NCBI RefSeq assembly: GCF_030819275.1
Contig: NZ_JAUTBL010000001.1
Location: forward strand, 806,001 to 870,000
Direction: 5' to 3'
DNA from: Agrobacterium larrymoorei
GTDB lineage: Bacteria > Pseudomonadota > Alphaproteobacteria > Rhizobiales > Rhizobiaceae
DNA: 64,000 nucleotides
How positions within the stretch are numbered: position 1 is the stretch's first letter; every line of letters starts with the position of its first letter. The position numbers and the translations under genes are program-made. Below, piece after piece: positions 51,528-60,182 of this stretch. The notes below the pieces were generated by a model. That model was not told the DNA's origin, searched no databases, and saw only the letters and a program-made list of their open reading frames with translations.

Positions 51528-51674
51528 GGGCAAAAACGACGTATGGGTTGGAATTATTCGGACGCAGGAACGGAAGCGTTTTGATCCGGCCTTTCGCTTC
51601 GGGCATTTTTCGCATAATTGCCCATTGTCAGATTATCGGCATGCCCTCCCCCGCCGATATGCCGAGAGAGAGCG

Positions 51675-52559
51675 ATGCCCAGCCAATCCACCGGACTTCT
51701 CTACGCCCTTGGGGCGTTTTCCATATTTGCCGTACAGGATGGCATTTCCAAACATCTCGGCCAGTACTACCCGCCCGTCTTCATCGTGATGCTGCGCTAC
51801 TGGGCCTTTGCCGTCTTTGCGATTGTCCTCGCCGCACGCTCTCACGACGGGCTGAAGGCAACGATGCGCTCCAAGCGGCTCTTGCTGCAGATCAGCCGCG
51901 GCGTGCTGCTTGCGGCTCAGATTGTTCTCTCAATTTTCTCGTTCAGGCTGGTGGGTCTCGCCCACACACATTCCATCTTCGCCTGCATCCCATTGATCGT
52001 CGCAGCACTCTCCGTTCCAATGCTTGGGGAGAAGGTCGGCTGGCGCAGATGGTGCGCCATCCTCGTCGGCTTCATCGGCGTGCTGATCATCATCAACCCA
52101 GGTGAAACGGGCTTCGATCTGACATTCCTGTTGACCTTTGTCGCAGCCTTCATGCTGGCGCTCTATGGCGTGATGACAAGGCTGGCCAGCCGCACCGATA
52201 CCGCCATGACCAGCTTCTTTTATACCGGTGTTGCCGGTGCAGCCGCGCTGACACTGATCGGCCCGTTCTACTGGGTCAACATGGTGCCACATGACTGGCT
52301 GTGGATGCTGGCGCTCTGCATCACCGGCATGAGCGGCCATTACCTGTTGATCCGCGCTTTCGAGCTGGCGGATGCGGCCTCTGTCCAGCCCTTTTCCTAC
52401 TATCAGCTGGTGCTGGTCTCCATCGTCGGCGTCACGATCTATGGTGAAGTGCTCACCGCCCATATGGTGATTGGCGCGGCTATCGTCATCGCAGCAGGTC
52501 TCTTCACCATCTGGCGCGAGCAACTCACCGCCAGAAGACGCCGACTTCAAGGATTATGA
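51675..52559 (+). CDS. DMT-superfamily transporter (EamA family)
   Basis: A 294-residue inner-membrane protein with ten predicted helices in two EamA repeats: the first begins LLYALGAFSIFAVQDGISKHLG, the second near FLLTFVAAFMLALYGVMTRLA. It resembles exporters of amino acids or other metabolites in the RhaT/YdcZ-type group; the substrate is unknown. ATG 51675 is the first start with full homology. Its 3' end overlaps the convergent arcB gene by 6 bases. Confidence 0.9.
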   Translation: MPSQSTGLLYALGAFSIFAVQDGISKHLGQYYPPVFIVMLRYWAFAVFAIVLAARSHDGLKATMRSKRLLLQISRGVLLAAQIVLSIFSFRLVGLAHTHSIFACIPLIVAALSVPMLGEKVGWRRWCAILVGFIGVLIIINPGETGFDLTFLLTFVAAFMLALYGVMTRLASRTDTAMTSFFYTGVAGAAALTLIGPFYWVNMVPHDWLWMLALCITGMSGHYLLIRAFELADAASVQPFSYYQLVLVSIVGVTIYGEVLTAHMVIGAAIVIAAGLFTIWREQLTARRRRLQGL

Positions 52560-53642
52560 CAGCGCGATCCGACTCTCAGTGTCGGCAGCAGACATCGCCG
52601 CCTCGCATCGAAGCAGCATGCCATAAAGATCGCGTGGCTCATCCGGATCGGCAAGAAGATCGAGTTCTTCGAACAGGCCGGTCTCCATCAGCTTGGAGCG
52701 CACGTAGCGCAGCGCCGAAAAATCCTCGATGGCGAAGCCCACACTGTCGAACAGCGTGATCTGCCGCTCGCTCTTGCGACCCACCGTCTTGCCGGCCATG
52801 ACCTGCCACAACTCGATGACCGGATGGTCTGCATCCAACTGCTGGATCTCCCCTTCGATCCGCGTCTGCGGCGGGTATTCGACGAAAATATCCGAGCGCA
52901 GCAGGATGTCGCGATGCAGTTCGGTCTTGCCGGGGCAATCACCGCCGACGGCGTTGATGTGAACGCCGGGGCCGACCATGTTGTCGGTCAGGATCGTGGC
53001 ATATTGCTTGTCTGCGGTGACGGTGGTGATGATATCGGCACCCTCGACCGCCTGTTCAGCGCTGTCGCAGATGGTGATGGAAAAGCCGAGCCCGCGTAAG
53101 TTTGCCTCGCATTTGCGGCTAGCCAGCGGATCGATATCGTAAAGCCGCAACTGATCGACACCGAGGATCGCCTTGAATGCCCGCGCCTGGAACTCGCTCT
53201 GCGCCCCGTTGCCGATGATTGCCATGGAACGTGCATCGGCCCTCGCCACATGCTTCGCGGCAACGGCAGAGGTGGCAGCGGTCCTGAGCGCCGTCAGGAT
53301 CGTCATTTCGGACAGCAGCATCGGATAGCCGTTGCCGACATCGGACAGAACGCCGAAAGCCGTCACCGTCTGCCGGCCATCGCGGGTGTTCTTCGGATGC
53401 CCGTTGACATATTTGAAGCCGTAAAGCGTGCCGTCACTTGTCGGCATCAACTCTATCACCCCTTCCTGCGAATGGGAGGCGACGCGCGGTGTCTTGTCGA
53501 AGCTCTCCCAGCGCAGAAAATCCTCTTCGATCACGTCCGCAAGTTCACGCAAGAATGTGTCGATGCCAACCTTCAGCACCAGCTTCATCATATGATCGAC
53601 GCTGACGAAGGGAACGACGTTCAGTTTTGCAATCGCTGTCAT
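52554..53642 (-). CDS. arcB: Ornithine cyclodeaminase
   Basis: A 362-residue NAD-dependent enzyme that turns ornithine into proline and ammonia. Landmarks: VSVDHMMKLVLKVG at the N-terminus, GVIELMPTSDGTLYGFKYVNGHP, the Rossmann segment SMAIIGNGAQSEFQARAF and NAVGGDCPGKTEL, where the catalytic aspartate resides. It follows arginase by 12 bases, so the two convert arginine to proline, as in the Agrobacterium arcAB pathway. Confidence 0.94.
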   Translation of the reverse strand: MTAIAKLNVVPFVSVDHMMKLVLKVGIDTFLRELADVIEEDFLRWESFDKTPRVASHSQEGVIELMPTSDGTLYGFKYVNGHPKNTRDGRQTVTAFGVLSDVGNGYPMLLSEMTILTALRTAATSAVAAKHVARADARSMAIIGNGAQSEFQARAFKAILGVDQLRLYDIDPLASRKCEANLRGLGFSITICDSAEQAVEGADIITTVTADKQYATILTDNMVGPGVHINAVGGDCPGKTELHRDILLRSDIFVEYPPQTRIEGEIQQLDADHPVIELWQVMAGKTVGRKSERQITLFDSVGFAIEDFSALRYVRSKLMETGLFEELDLLADPDEPRDLYGMLLRCEAAMSAADTESRIALS

Positions 53643-53654
53643 GATCTTTCCTCC

Positions 53655-54575
53655 TCAGCCTGCGCGCGTTGGGCGGTCGAGAACGCGCTTGCCCATCAGG
53701 CTTGCAGTCAGATCCACCATCAGCGTCGCAGTGCGTCCACGTTCATCGAGGAACGGGTTCAGCTCCACCAGATCGAGGCTACTGACGAGACCGCTGTCAT
53801 GCAGCATCTCCATCACCAGATGCGCCTCACGGAAGGTGGCGCCGCCTGGCACGGTGGTACCGACAGCCGGTGCAATCGACGGATCGAGAAAATCGACATC
53901 GAAGCTGACATGCAGCAGCCCGTTGGCCGCCTCCACCCTTGCCAGGAACTCCCGCAACAGGACGGCCACGCCATGCTCATCGATCATGCGCATATCATGC
54001 ACGGTGATACCGGAACCGCTAAGCGCCGCACGCTCCGCCGGATCGACGCTGCGAATACCGATCATGCAGACATTGTTCGGATCGACAGGATGCGCAAGCG
54101 GCGGGAAGTAACCCGCAAAGCCACTTCTCCCCGTGTAATAGGCGACCGGCGTTCCATGCAAATTGCCGCTCTTCGTCGTCTCAAGCGTGTGAAAATCCGT
54201 GTGGGCATCCAGCCAAAGCACGAAAAGCGATCGTCCCTGCTCGGCAGCCCGGCGCGACAGCCCGGCAACGGTGCCCGCGGACAGCGCGTGGTCCCCGCCA
54301 AGGAAGATCGGCATGGCATCCGCGCTTTCGAGATAGGCTGTCTCGATCAAGGTCTCGGTCCAGGCGACCGTTTCGGGAAGGTGATGCACCGCCGCGTTCG
54401 GATGCTGGAGATCGCGAAAAGGCGCGGGCGACACATTGCCGAGATCGCTGACATGATGCCCCAACTCTTCAAGCGCCCCCTTCAGCCCTGCGACCCTGAG
54501 AGCGCTGGGCCCCATCTCGCATCCGAGCTGCCCTGCCCCGATCTGCAACGGAACACCGATCAACTTGCAGTCCAT
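53655..54575 (-). CDS. arcA: Arginase
   Basis: A 306-residue manganese enzyme of the ureohydrolase family that splits arginine into ornithine and urea. Metal ligands are visible in FLGGDHALS (His), LWLDAHTDFHT (Asp, His, Asp) and SFDVDFLDPSIAP (Asp, Asp). ATG 54575 has GGAG at 8 bases; the frame extends to 54617 without support. It is the first gene of the arcAB operon, divergent from an Lrp-type regulator. Confidence 0.95.
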   Translation of the reverse strand: MDCKLIGVPLQIGAGQLGCEMGPSALRVAGLKGALEELGHHVSDLGNVSPAPFRDLQHPNAAVHHLPETVAWTETLIETAYLESADAMPIFLGGDHALSAGTVAGLSRRAAEQGRSLFVLWLDAHTDFHTLETTKSGNLHGTPVAYYTGRSGFAGYFPPLAHPVDPNNVCMIGIRSVDPAERAALSGSGITVHDMRMIDEHGVAVLLREFLARVEAANGLLHVSFDVDFLDPSIAPAVGTTVPGGATFREAHLVMEMLHDSGLVSSLDLVELNPFLDERGRTATLMVDLTASLMGKRVLDRPTRAG

Positions 54576-54704
54576 CACGTCATCTCCAGTTCCCGATTTT
54601 TGATCATGACACCACATTCAGATGGCAGATTGAATGGTAAGGATTGGCAAATTTTCCCATCAAGCTTATCATTCTGATCAATAGCCCTACCAATTTGGTT
54701 TTCG

Positions 54705-55142
54705 ATGGATCATCTTGACGAAAAGCTCATCACCCTTCTGCGCCACAATGGCCGAAGAAGCATATCGGACCTTGCGATCGAAACCGGCGCCTCCCGCGCC
54801 ACGATACGATCGCGCATGGAGAAGCTGGAGCAAAACGGCACGATCATCGGCTACACCGTCATCCTGCGCGCCGACGCGGTCGAGAACGCAATACGCGGCA
54901 TCATGATGATCGAGATCGAAGGCCACGTCACCGACCGCGTCATCCGCGCCCTCGGCGGCATTTCGGAGGTCTCCGAAATCCACTCGACCAACGGCCGCTG
55001 GGACCTGATCGTCGAACTGAGCGCCGCAACGCTGACCGAATTCGACGCGGTACTGCGCCGCATCCGCCTCGTCCCCGGCATCACCGGCAGCGAAACCAGC
55101 CTGATCCTCTCGACACAGAGATCCACCAAAGCAAGGCTTTGA
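54705..55142 (+). CDS. Lrp/AsnC-family regulator, probable regulator of arcAB
   Basis: A 145-residue regulator. The winged helix-turn-helix (residues 1-60) reads LITLLRHNGRRSISDLAIETGASRATIRSRMEKLEQ, and the ligand-binding AsnC/RAM domain follows (GIMMIEIEGHVTDRVIRAL, GRWDLIVELSAATLTEFD). It is divergent from arcA with 129 bases between; such a regulator usually activates the neighbouring operon in response to arginine or ornithine. The exact effector is inferred from position only. Confidence 0.9.
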   Translation: MDHLDEKLITLLRHNGRRSISDLAIETGASRATIRSRMEKLEQNGTIIGYTVILRADAVENAIRGIMMIEIEGHVTDRVIRALGGISEVSEIHSTNGRWDLIVELSAATLTEFDAVLRRIRLVPGITGSETSLILSTQRSTKARL

Positions 55143-55184
55143 CCTGAACCGACAAACAAGCTTTGGAAAAAATGCATTTTTCGG

Positions 55185-55212
55185 CTTGCATAGCCAACCA
55201 AATCATCTATAT
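55185..55212 (+). promoter_or_regulatory. Probable promoter of tRNA-Gln
   Basis: CTTGCA (55185-55190) and CTATAT (55207-55212) match the rhizobial sigma-70 pattern CTTGAC/CTATAT with a 16-base spacer, 39 bases before the tRNA. Confidence 0.5.
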
Positions 55213-55251
55213 GACGACCCACCAAACGAAACCGCCCGGCGCTTCTCGGAT

Positions 55252-55325
55252 TGGGGAATAGTTCAATGGTAGAACAGCGGACTCTGACTCCGTCGATCTT
55301 GGTTCGAATCCAGGTTCCCCAGCCA
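55252..55325 (+). tRNA. tRNA-Gln (anticodon CTG)
   Basis: A complete 74-base cloverleaf: acceptor stem TGGGGAA/TTCCCCA, D-loop with AATGGT, anticodon loop CTCTGAC (CTG), T-loop GGTTCGAATCC, discriminator G and encoded CCA. Confidence 0.97.
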
Positions 55326-55516
55326 ATTCTCCCTAAATGCCCTTAATTCCTGATTTTCCAGTCGTGCCGGATATCGTTTTGGCATCATTGGCGACCTGAT
55401 GCCTAGGCGAAATCGCCCTGAGATTGCCTCCAGGGCATCATAAATTTGAGGTGCATAAGTCAGCCGTAGGCCGTTTGCACCCCAGCTTTTATGTTTGAGT
55501 GATTTTGCCCATAGGT
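55326..55516. other. Stretch between tRNA-Gln and the IS remnant
   Basis: 190 bases with no recognisable gene. GATGCC (55397-55402) and GGGCATC (about 55433-55439) can form a stem with a long loop. No copy of the tRNA 3' end was found elsewhere in the window, so no attachment-site pair can be shown. Confidence 0.35.
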
Positions 55517-55862
55517 TCATTGAGTCTGACTGCAGTTCGAGGTGATGGCTGGAGGAGATGTCGCGCGGGGGATTGGGAACAGGTTGGCAATCGAATTGTG
55601 AATGGAGACGAAGCGCTTCCAATGGCGTCGTGGCTTGAAGCGCTTCATAATCCGTTCTCACCATCGGAGTGGCTGGAGGGAATTCTCCGCCCGCTTGTTC
55701 AAGCCTTTATGCGAGCGGTTATCGATACCAAGCATGGATCTCTGCTTTCGCAGCGACGTTGCCCCAGAACCTCCAACACGAAATCGTCCCCATCGACGGA
55801 GCGCCAGAGCCATTGCTTTGCAGCGGATCGAACCAATGGCCTCGTCACAGGCGTCCTTCAAC
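55517..55862 (-). pseudogene. Decayed IS6-family transposase
   Basis: Pieces of an IS6/IS240-type DDE transposase are spread over two frames. One reads KDACDEAIGSIRC, which corresponds to the first catalytic Asp region. The next frame reads KQWLWRSVDGDDFVLEVLGQ. After a gap that removes the second Asp region, the first frame continues HKGLNKRAENSLQPLRW, then a TGA stop, then ERIMKRFKPRRHWKRFVSI and HNSIANLF. The N-terminus is missing. The element is inactive and marks past insertion at the edge of the accessory block. Confidence 0.8.
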
Positions 55863-55906
55863 ATCCATGGGCGAAGCTCGCTGGCGATTAAGCGCAACCT
55901 TTAATA

Positions 55907-56701
55907 TTATAAGGAACTTCCCTTTTTTTGCACATGCGCCAATTCCTCTCTATCAAGCATCACACTCAAGGTGAAAGTCGTCAAAGCAATCGCTGCCCCT
56001 GGCCAGAACATAAGTCGAGGATGATCGAAGATAAAGGCGCGGTATTCAAAGAGCATGGAACCCCAATCGGGCTTCGATGGATCCGATCCGAGGCCGATGA
56101 AAGCCAGCGAAGCATATGAGACGATGGCTAGACCAGCTTGATTTCCCGCATAGGTCACCATCAAAGGCAACGTGTTGGGCAGCACGTGTCGTGTCATCAT
56201 TCTAGCGGGTGACACACCAAGACTATGCGCCGCGATGATAAATGGCTGCCCTAAGACGCGTTTTGTCAAAGAATGCGCGAGGAGAGAATGGGGCCCAATC
56301 GCGGCAAGCCCGAGCGCAAGCCCCGCACTCAAGGGGGAGAGGCCGAAAAGCGCTGCGGCAACCAGCGCGATGATCAGCGTCGGCACCAGCACGAAAAACT
56401 CGCAACTACGCAAGATCAAGGCTTCTACCCAGCCACCCAGCACGGCAGCAGACGTGCCCAGAAAACTGCCCACGACAAAGCCTATCGAGCAGACGGCGAA
56501 GATCACACAACCGGTTCTCCACCCACCGACCAGAACGCGGGAAAGCAGATCACGCCCCAGTTGATCTGTTCCTAGAAAATGCTGGCTACTACCAGACGCG
56601 TAGCGGTCCAGAAGACTGACCGCGTTCGGATCATGCGGTTGCCATATGCCACCGGCGATCAGAAACGCAAAAACCAGGAGCAGCAATCCGTAGCGGATCA
56701 T
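55907..56701 (-). CDS. Peptide/nickel-type ABC transporter permease (NikC/DppC-like)
   Basis: A 264-residue inner-membrane permease. It begins MIRYGLLLLVFAFLIAGG and has FLGTDQLGRDLLSRVLVGG, the hallmark of DppC/NikC subunits, and the coupling loop 'AAHSLGVSPARMMTRHVLPN'. Five membrane helices are likely. The start overlaps the previous permease stop (ATGA). It is the last gene of the operon; the usual DppDF/NikDE ATPase genes do not follow, and the decayed transposase begins 45 bases further on. Confidence 0.9.
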   Translation of the reverse strand: MIRYGLLLLVFAFLIAGGIWQPHDPNAVSLLDRYASGSSQHFLGTDQLGRDLLSRVLVGGWRTGCVIFAVCSIGFVVGSFLGTSAAVLGGWVEALILRSCEFFVLVPTLIIALVAAALFGLSPLSAGLALGLAAIGPHSLLAHSLTKRVLGQPFIIAAHSLGVSPARMMTRHVLPNTLPLMVTYAGNQAGLAIVSYASLAFIGLGSDPSKPDWGSMLFEYRAFIFDHPRLMFWPGAAIALTTFTLSVMLDREELAHVQKKGSSL

Positions 56702-57615
56702 AAACGAGTTCTCGGATCGAGATGATACATGACAAGCTGGGCTGCTGCGTTCAACAATAGCATCCACAGCGCGATGACCATCACATAAGCCTGCAGGACC
56801 ATCTGGTCCCGAGCCGCTATGCTCTGAACCAGAAACTGGCTGATCCCCGGAAGGCCGAACAAGATCTCCATCGTGGCGGTCGATCCTACCACCCACCCAG
56901 CTTCAGAACGGACGGCTGCGAGCAGCGCGTACAGTGCGCTCTGGCGGCCATGACGCCACAACGCGGCACCTTGGGAAAGCCCCTTCGCCAACGCTGTGAC
57001 GAAGTGGGGCGACCGTGTAGTCGCTATAAGGTCGTGGCGGTAGACGCGTGCCAGCGTGGCAACCGAATGAAGTGCTATGAGCAGCACCGGCAGGATCAGT
57101 GAGGTTGCATCGTTGGAAAACGGTTTTATCCACTTCAGCTGCACTCCCAGCACCCATAGCAAAATCAATCCTGACCAGAAACCCGGCACTGCCTGTACGA
57201 AAACGGATAGAGCGCGACTAAATTTGTCTACGGCTCCCCCGGGGGACGCAGCGGCAAAGAAGCCAAGCGGGATGGCAAGGATCACTGCCAGTAAAAGGCC
57301 GGACAGGCCCATGAAGAGCGATAATGGCAGACGCTCAGCAAATTCTCGCAATACCGGCTCTCCGGTGCGAAAGGACCGGCCCCAGTCTCCTGTGAGGAAA
57401 TTGGACAGCCAATGGAGGTAACGGAACGGAATAGGTTGATCCAGCCCCCATTCGGCGCGCAGAGCAGCATATGTGGCTTCTGTTGCCGGAAGATTCCAAA
57501 GATGTATGGCAATGGAGACGGGATCAGATGGCATCATGGCGATAACCGTGAAGGCGGCGAATGAAATCGCCACCAGCCCGATGACCGATCTGATAAGGGG
57601 CCAAGTCAAATTCAC
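56698..57615 (-). CDS. Peptide/nickel-type ABC transporter permease (NikB/DppB-like)
   Basis: A 305-residue permease. It has the N-terminal pattern FAAFTVIAMMPSDPVSIA, the segment LRAEWGLDQPIPFRYLHWLSNFLTGDWG (split over two conserved blocks) and the coupling loop with ALAKGLSQGAALWRHG. The start is GTG at 57615, overlapping the binding-protein stop as GTGA; the frame extends to 57669 inside the binding-protein gene. It pairs with the next permease to form the channel. Confidence 0.9.
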   Translation of the reverse strand: MNLTWPLIRSVIGLVAISFAAFTVIAMMPSDPVSIAIHLWNLPATEATYAALRAEWGLDQPIPFRYLHWLSNFLTGDWGRSFRTGEPVLREFAERLPLSLFMGLSGLLLAVILAIPLGFFAAASPGGAVDKFSRALSVFVQAVPGFWSGLILLWVLGVQLKWIKPFSNDATSLILPVLLIALHSVATLARVYRHDLIATTRSPHFVTALAKGLSQGAALWRHGRQSALYALLAAVRSEAGWVVGSTATMEILFGLPGISQFLVQSIAARDQMVLQAYVMVIALWMLLLNAAAQLVMYHLDPRTRL

Positions 57616-59117
57616 TCGCTCTTCGCTTCGCCTATATCTGCTCGCAAGACGTGGTAATCCGATCCCCACGGTTCATATCCTTGGAGCCGTTTCGAGAGTC
57701 CAACATGCCATATCGGTGACACGAGAAACGAGACAGGCACATCCTCAAACAATTTTTGCTGCGCTTGAAGCGCAATGCTGGCGCGCGTCTCCGGGTTGCT
57801 CTCCGACGCGAAGCGATCGACGATGGCGTCAAACTCCGGCGATGCGTATTTGGCATAATTCAGCGAAGCGCCACTGCGCAGCATCGAATTCATGAAGAAA
57901 GCCGGATCGCCGCTTGGCGCCGTGTGTTGCGCCCAAAGTGCGATATCGAAGTCACCAGCGGCGGCGACCTGCTGGATGTTTTCGACCACCTGTGTGTCGA
58001 GTTCAACACCCACTCTGGCGAGTTCGGCCTTCACGACGGGAAGCATCGTAACGAGATCGGGACGTTGCGGATAGGTGATCGCCAGCAGGCGCAGCGGCTG
58101 TCCATCCTTTTCAAGGACACCGGTGGCGCCCTTTTTCCATCCCGCTTCCTCAAACAGCCTGGCCGCATGGTTCAAGTCTGTCACTCGGGCATCTTTGCCA
58201 GCAAACGAGAAGTATGGGGCATAAGCGCCCGTCGCTGGCTCTCCGCCGTTGATGGCCGCCGCCAATTCACGTCGGTCAAACGTCAGATCAAGCGCCTGAC
58301 GTATCCTGACATCTCTCAACAGTGGGCGGGTTGTGTTGAGAAATGCCAGATATTGATATCCAACTGGAAAGGACTTGATAGTCAGATCGGGATTGTTTTT
58401 CAGGCGGCTGACGACCTCTGATGGCAGTCCGAAAGCAAGATCCAACTCTCCCGCTTCCAGCGCCAACGTCATACTCTGCGCGTCCCCGAACTTTCGGAAC
58501 TCAACCTGCGAACGCTTGTCTGAACCGGGAAAATAGGTGTTCGGCTCGAGTGTAATGGAAGCGTCACTTTTGAAGGCAGCGATTTTGTAGGGGCCGGTGA
58601 ACGTTGCCTCACCATTCGCCGAGAGTGTGTAAGCAACCATCGGCCACTCCGCAAACAGAGCAGGGATGTAGGGTATCGGTTTTTCTGTTTTCACCTTGAG
58701 CGTTAAGTCGTTGACCGCTTCGAAGCTTAGCTTCCCACCAGTGGCAAGGGCGGCTTTGTTTTTCGCAAACGTGTTCTCAAAACCAGTTGCCAGAGCCTTT
58801 GCCGTGACGGCAGATCCGTCAGAAAACATGCGGCCTGGCCTAAGCTCTATCGTCCACGTAACATCGTCGTCGCGCTTGGCACTTTCAGCCAGCTCCGGAA
58901 CCAGTTTGCCGTCGCGGTCGACGGTAAACAGATTTTCGCCAACACCATGACTCGTCAATGCCCAACCGTTCGAACCTTTGGCCGGATCAGTGCCACTGGT
59001 GATGTAGGTCGCACCAACATGGACTGCGTCCGCAGCGACGGCAGTTGAAGCCGCTGCCATTATGCCAACGGCAGCGAGCCCAGCAAAAGCAACGCAGGAC
59101 GTGAATCTGGATAACAT
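57612..59117 (-). CDS. ABC transporter substrate-binding protein, family 5 (peptide/nickel/cobalt type)
   Basis: A 501-residue exported binding protein (SBP_bac_5). The signal peptide runs MLSRFTSCVAFAGLAAVG to about TAVAAD. The fold's segments are LVPELAESAKRDDDVTWTIELRPGRMFSDGS, RQALDLTFDRRELAAAINGG and YPQRPDLVTMLPVVKAEL, each typical of NikA/DppA-like proteins. SD GAGGAG precedes ATG 59117. Its position behind a cobalamin riboswitch suggests cobalt, a cobalt complex or a corrinoid precursor as ligand; a S. meliloti cobalt ABC system (CbtJKL) is, as I recall, also under B12 control, but equivalence is not shown. Confidence 0.88.
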   Translation of the reverse strand: MLSRFTSCVAFAGLAAVGIMAAASTAVAADAVHVGATYITSGTDPAKGSNGWALTSHGVGENLFTVDRDGKLVPELAESAKRDDDVTWTIELRPGRMFSDGSAVTAKALATGFENTFAKNKAALATGGKLSFEAVNDLTLKVKTEKPIPYIPALFAEWPMVAYTLSANGEATFTGPYKIAAFKSDASITLEPNTYFPGSDKRSQVEFRKFGDAQSMTLALEAGELDLAFGLPSEVVSRLKNNPDLTIKSFPVGYQYLAFLNTTRPLLRDVRIRQALDLTFDRRELAAAINGGEPATGAYAPYFSFAGKDARVTDLNHAARLFEEAGWKKGATGVLEKDGQPLRLLAITYPQRPDLVTMLPVVKAELARVGVELDTQVVENIQQVAAAGDFDIALWAQHTAPSGDPAFFMNSMLRSGASLNYAKYASPEFDAIVDRFASESNPETRASIALQAQQKLFEDVPVSFLVSPIWHVGLSKRLQGYEPWGSDYHVLRADIGEAKSE

Positions 59118-59118
59118 C

Positions 59119-59916
59119 TTATCTCCTCGGATCAATTTGGGGATTTCTCAGGCGCTGCTTGTGGCCTGTGGGGTGATACGCATAAGTCTCGACCACACGG
59201 CCGCCGAGTAAGTGGCAGGATATGATGTCATCCACGGACTGCTCGGTCACTCCGCCGTAATAGGTACCCTCTGGAAACACCTGTAATACCGGTGCCAGAC
59301 TGCAGGGCCCGAGGCACGTCGACTTCGCCGTCATAGTGCCTTCGCCGACAATGCGCAGTTTCTGACGTTCCTGCTGATTGCGTAGATGGTTCCAGATCGT
59401 ATCGGCACCTGCGCTGTTGCACGTTGCACCAGAGCAAACGAGAACACGGTACCGCTGCTGCGGCACGATCGTTCCCTCGAGAGCAACAGCTTTTCCTTCG
59501 GCACTCTCAACGATTTTCGGCTCCCTCAGAAGATCAGCAACCAGCGGTAACATGAAGGGAGAGGAGGCGATGTCTTGAGTGATCGATACCCCAGGCCATG
59601 GCTGTTCCGCGGAGCCTCGCCAGCGCTTTATCGATTTGTCTAACCATCGGAAAAAGCTGGGTTCCATCGGCAAAATCAACGGAAGGATGATGATGTGGTC
59701 AAGGTTTCGGGCCACCAGGGCAACCAACCCTTCGAACAATGAGGGCGTACCTTGTTCGGTAAATGCAAAACTGACGACGTCCTCGGGGCATAACTCGCCC
59801 AGTTGCGCTGCCAGTCGCTGCATTTCCCTATGGGGCGCGGCCGCAAAGGCGGATTTTGCAATCAGGAGAATTCCCCGCCTTGCTGGTCGATCTGGATGAT
59901 GTTGTTCGCTGCGCAC
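59119..59916 (-). CDS. CbiX-like domain fused to a thioredoxin-like [2Fe-2S] ferredoxin domain
   Basis: About 265 residues from a GTG at 59916; the frame is open to a GTG at 60009 and the true start is uncertain. Residues about 15-140 resemble the CbiX/SirB chelatase fold (GILLIAKSAFAAAPHREMQRLAAQL, VALVARNLDHIIILPLILP). The C-terminal part has four cysteines in the (2Fe-2S) ferredoxin-like arrangement VCSGATCNSAGAD ... STCLGPCSLAPVLQVFP, then GTYYGGVTEQSVDDII. The histidine expected in the first strand (GHGS) is replaced by AKSA, and the second metal-binding histidine is not seen. Chelatase activity is therefore doubtful. It is the first gene behind the cobalamin riboswitch. Confidence 0.75.
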   Translation of the reverse strand: MRSEQHHPDRPARRGILLIAKSAFAAAPHREMQRLAAQLGELCPEDVVSFAFTEQGTPSLFEGLVALVARNLDHIIILPLILPMEPSFFRWLDKSIKRWRGSAEQPWPGVSITQDIASSPFMLPLVADLLREPKIVESAEGKAVALEGTIVPQQRYRVLVCSGATCNSAGADTIWNHLRNQQERQKLRIVGEGTMTAKSTCLGPCSLAPVLQVFPEGTYYGGVTEQSVDDIISCHLLGGRVVETYAYHPTGHKQRLRNPQIDPRR

Positions 59917-60024
59917 TGCCTGAATCTCAATTGGAGGAGACAGCAAAAATGATGGCGCATCTGACCACACCGTCAGCACGCGATCATTCCTGTGGCACAC
60001 CCCGACCACGGAATTGTATATCGT

Positions 60025-60182
60025 CAGGCAGGTCTCCTGGCTCGCGGGTCAATGCCGTTTTCCGTCTTCCCGGCAATTCTGCCAGTGACATATCGGACAA
60101 ACGGCTCGCCGCTTACAGTTGCGGGACAGCTCCGGTTTTGCACCGAATTCCCTCTTAGCTTCCACCGAGGTGAAAGAACCAT
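60025..60182 (-). promoter_or_regulatory. Cobalamin riboswitch
   Basis: Read on the minus strand, the conserved blocks occur in order: the peripheral segment with GAAGCTAAGAGGGAA, CGGTG and AAACCGG, the B12-box-like GCTGTCCCGCAACTGTAAGC, GCCGTTTGTC, GTCACTGG, GGGAAGACGG, and the closing GACCCGCGAGCCAGGAGACCTGCC. This is a full AdoCbl-type aptamer. It precedes the CbiX-ferredoxin and ABC genes, which should be off when cobalamin is plentiful. Confidence 0.95.

Noticed and set aside
55263..55664. Minus-strand frame of 133 residues across tRNA-Gln ending in LDSNQDRRSQSPLFYH
   Set aside because: The C-terminus is the antisense of the tRNA and the N-terminal part is the wrong frame of the transposase remnant; a well-known type of false gene.
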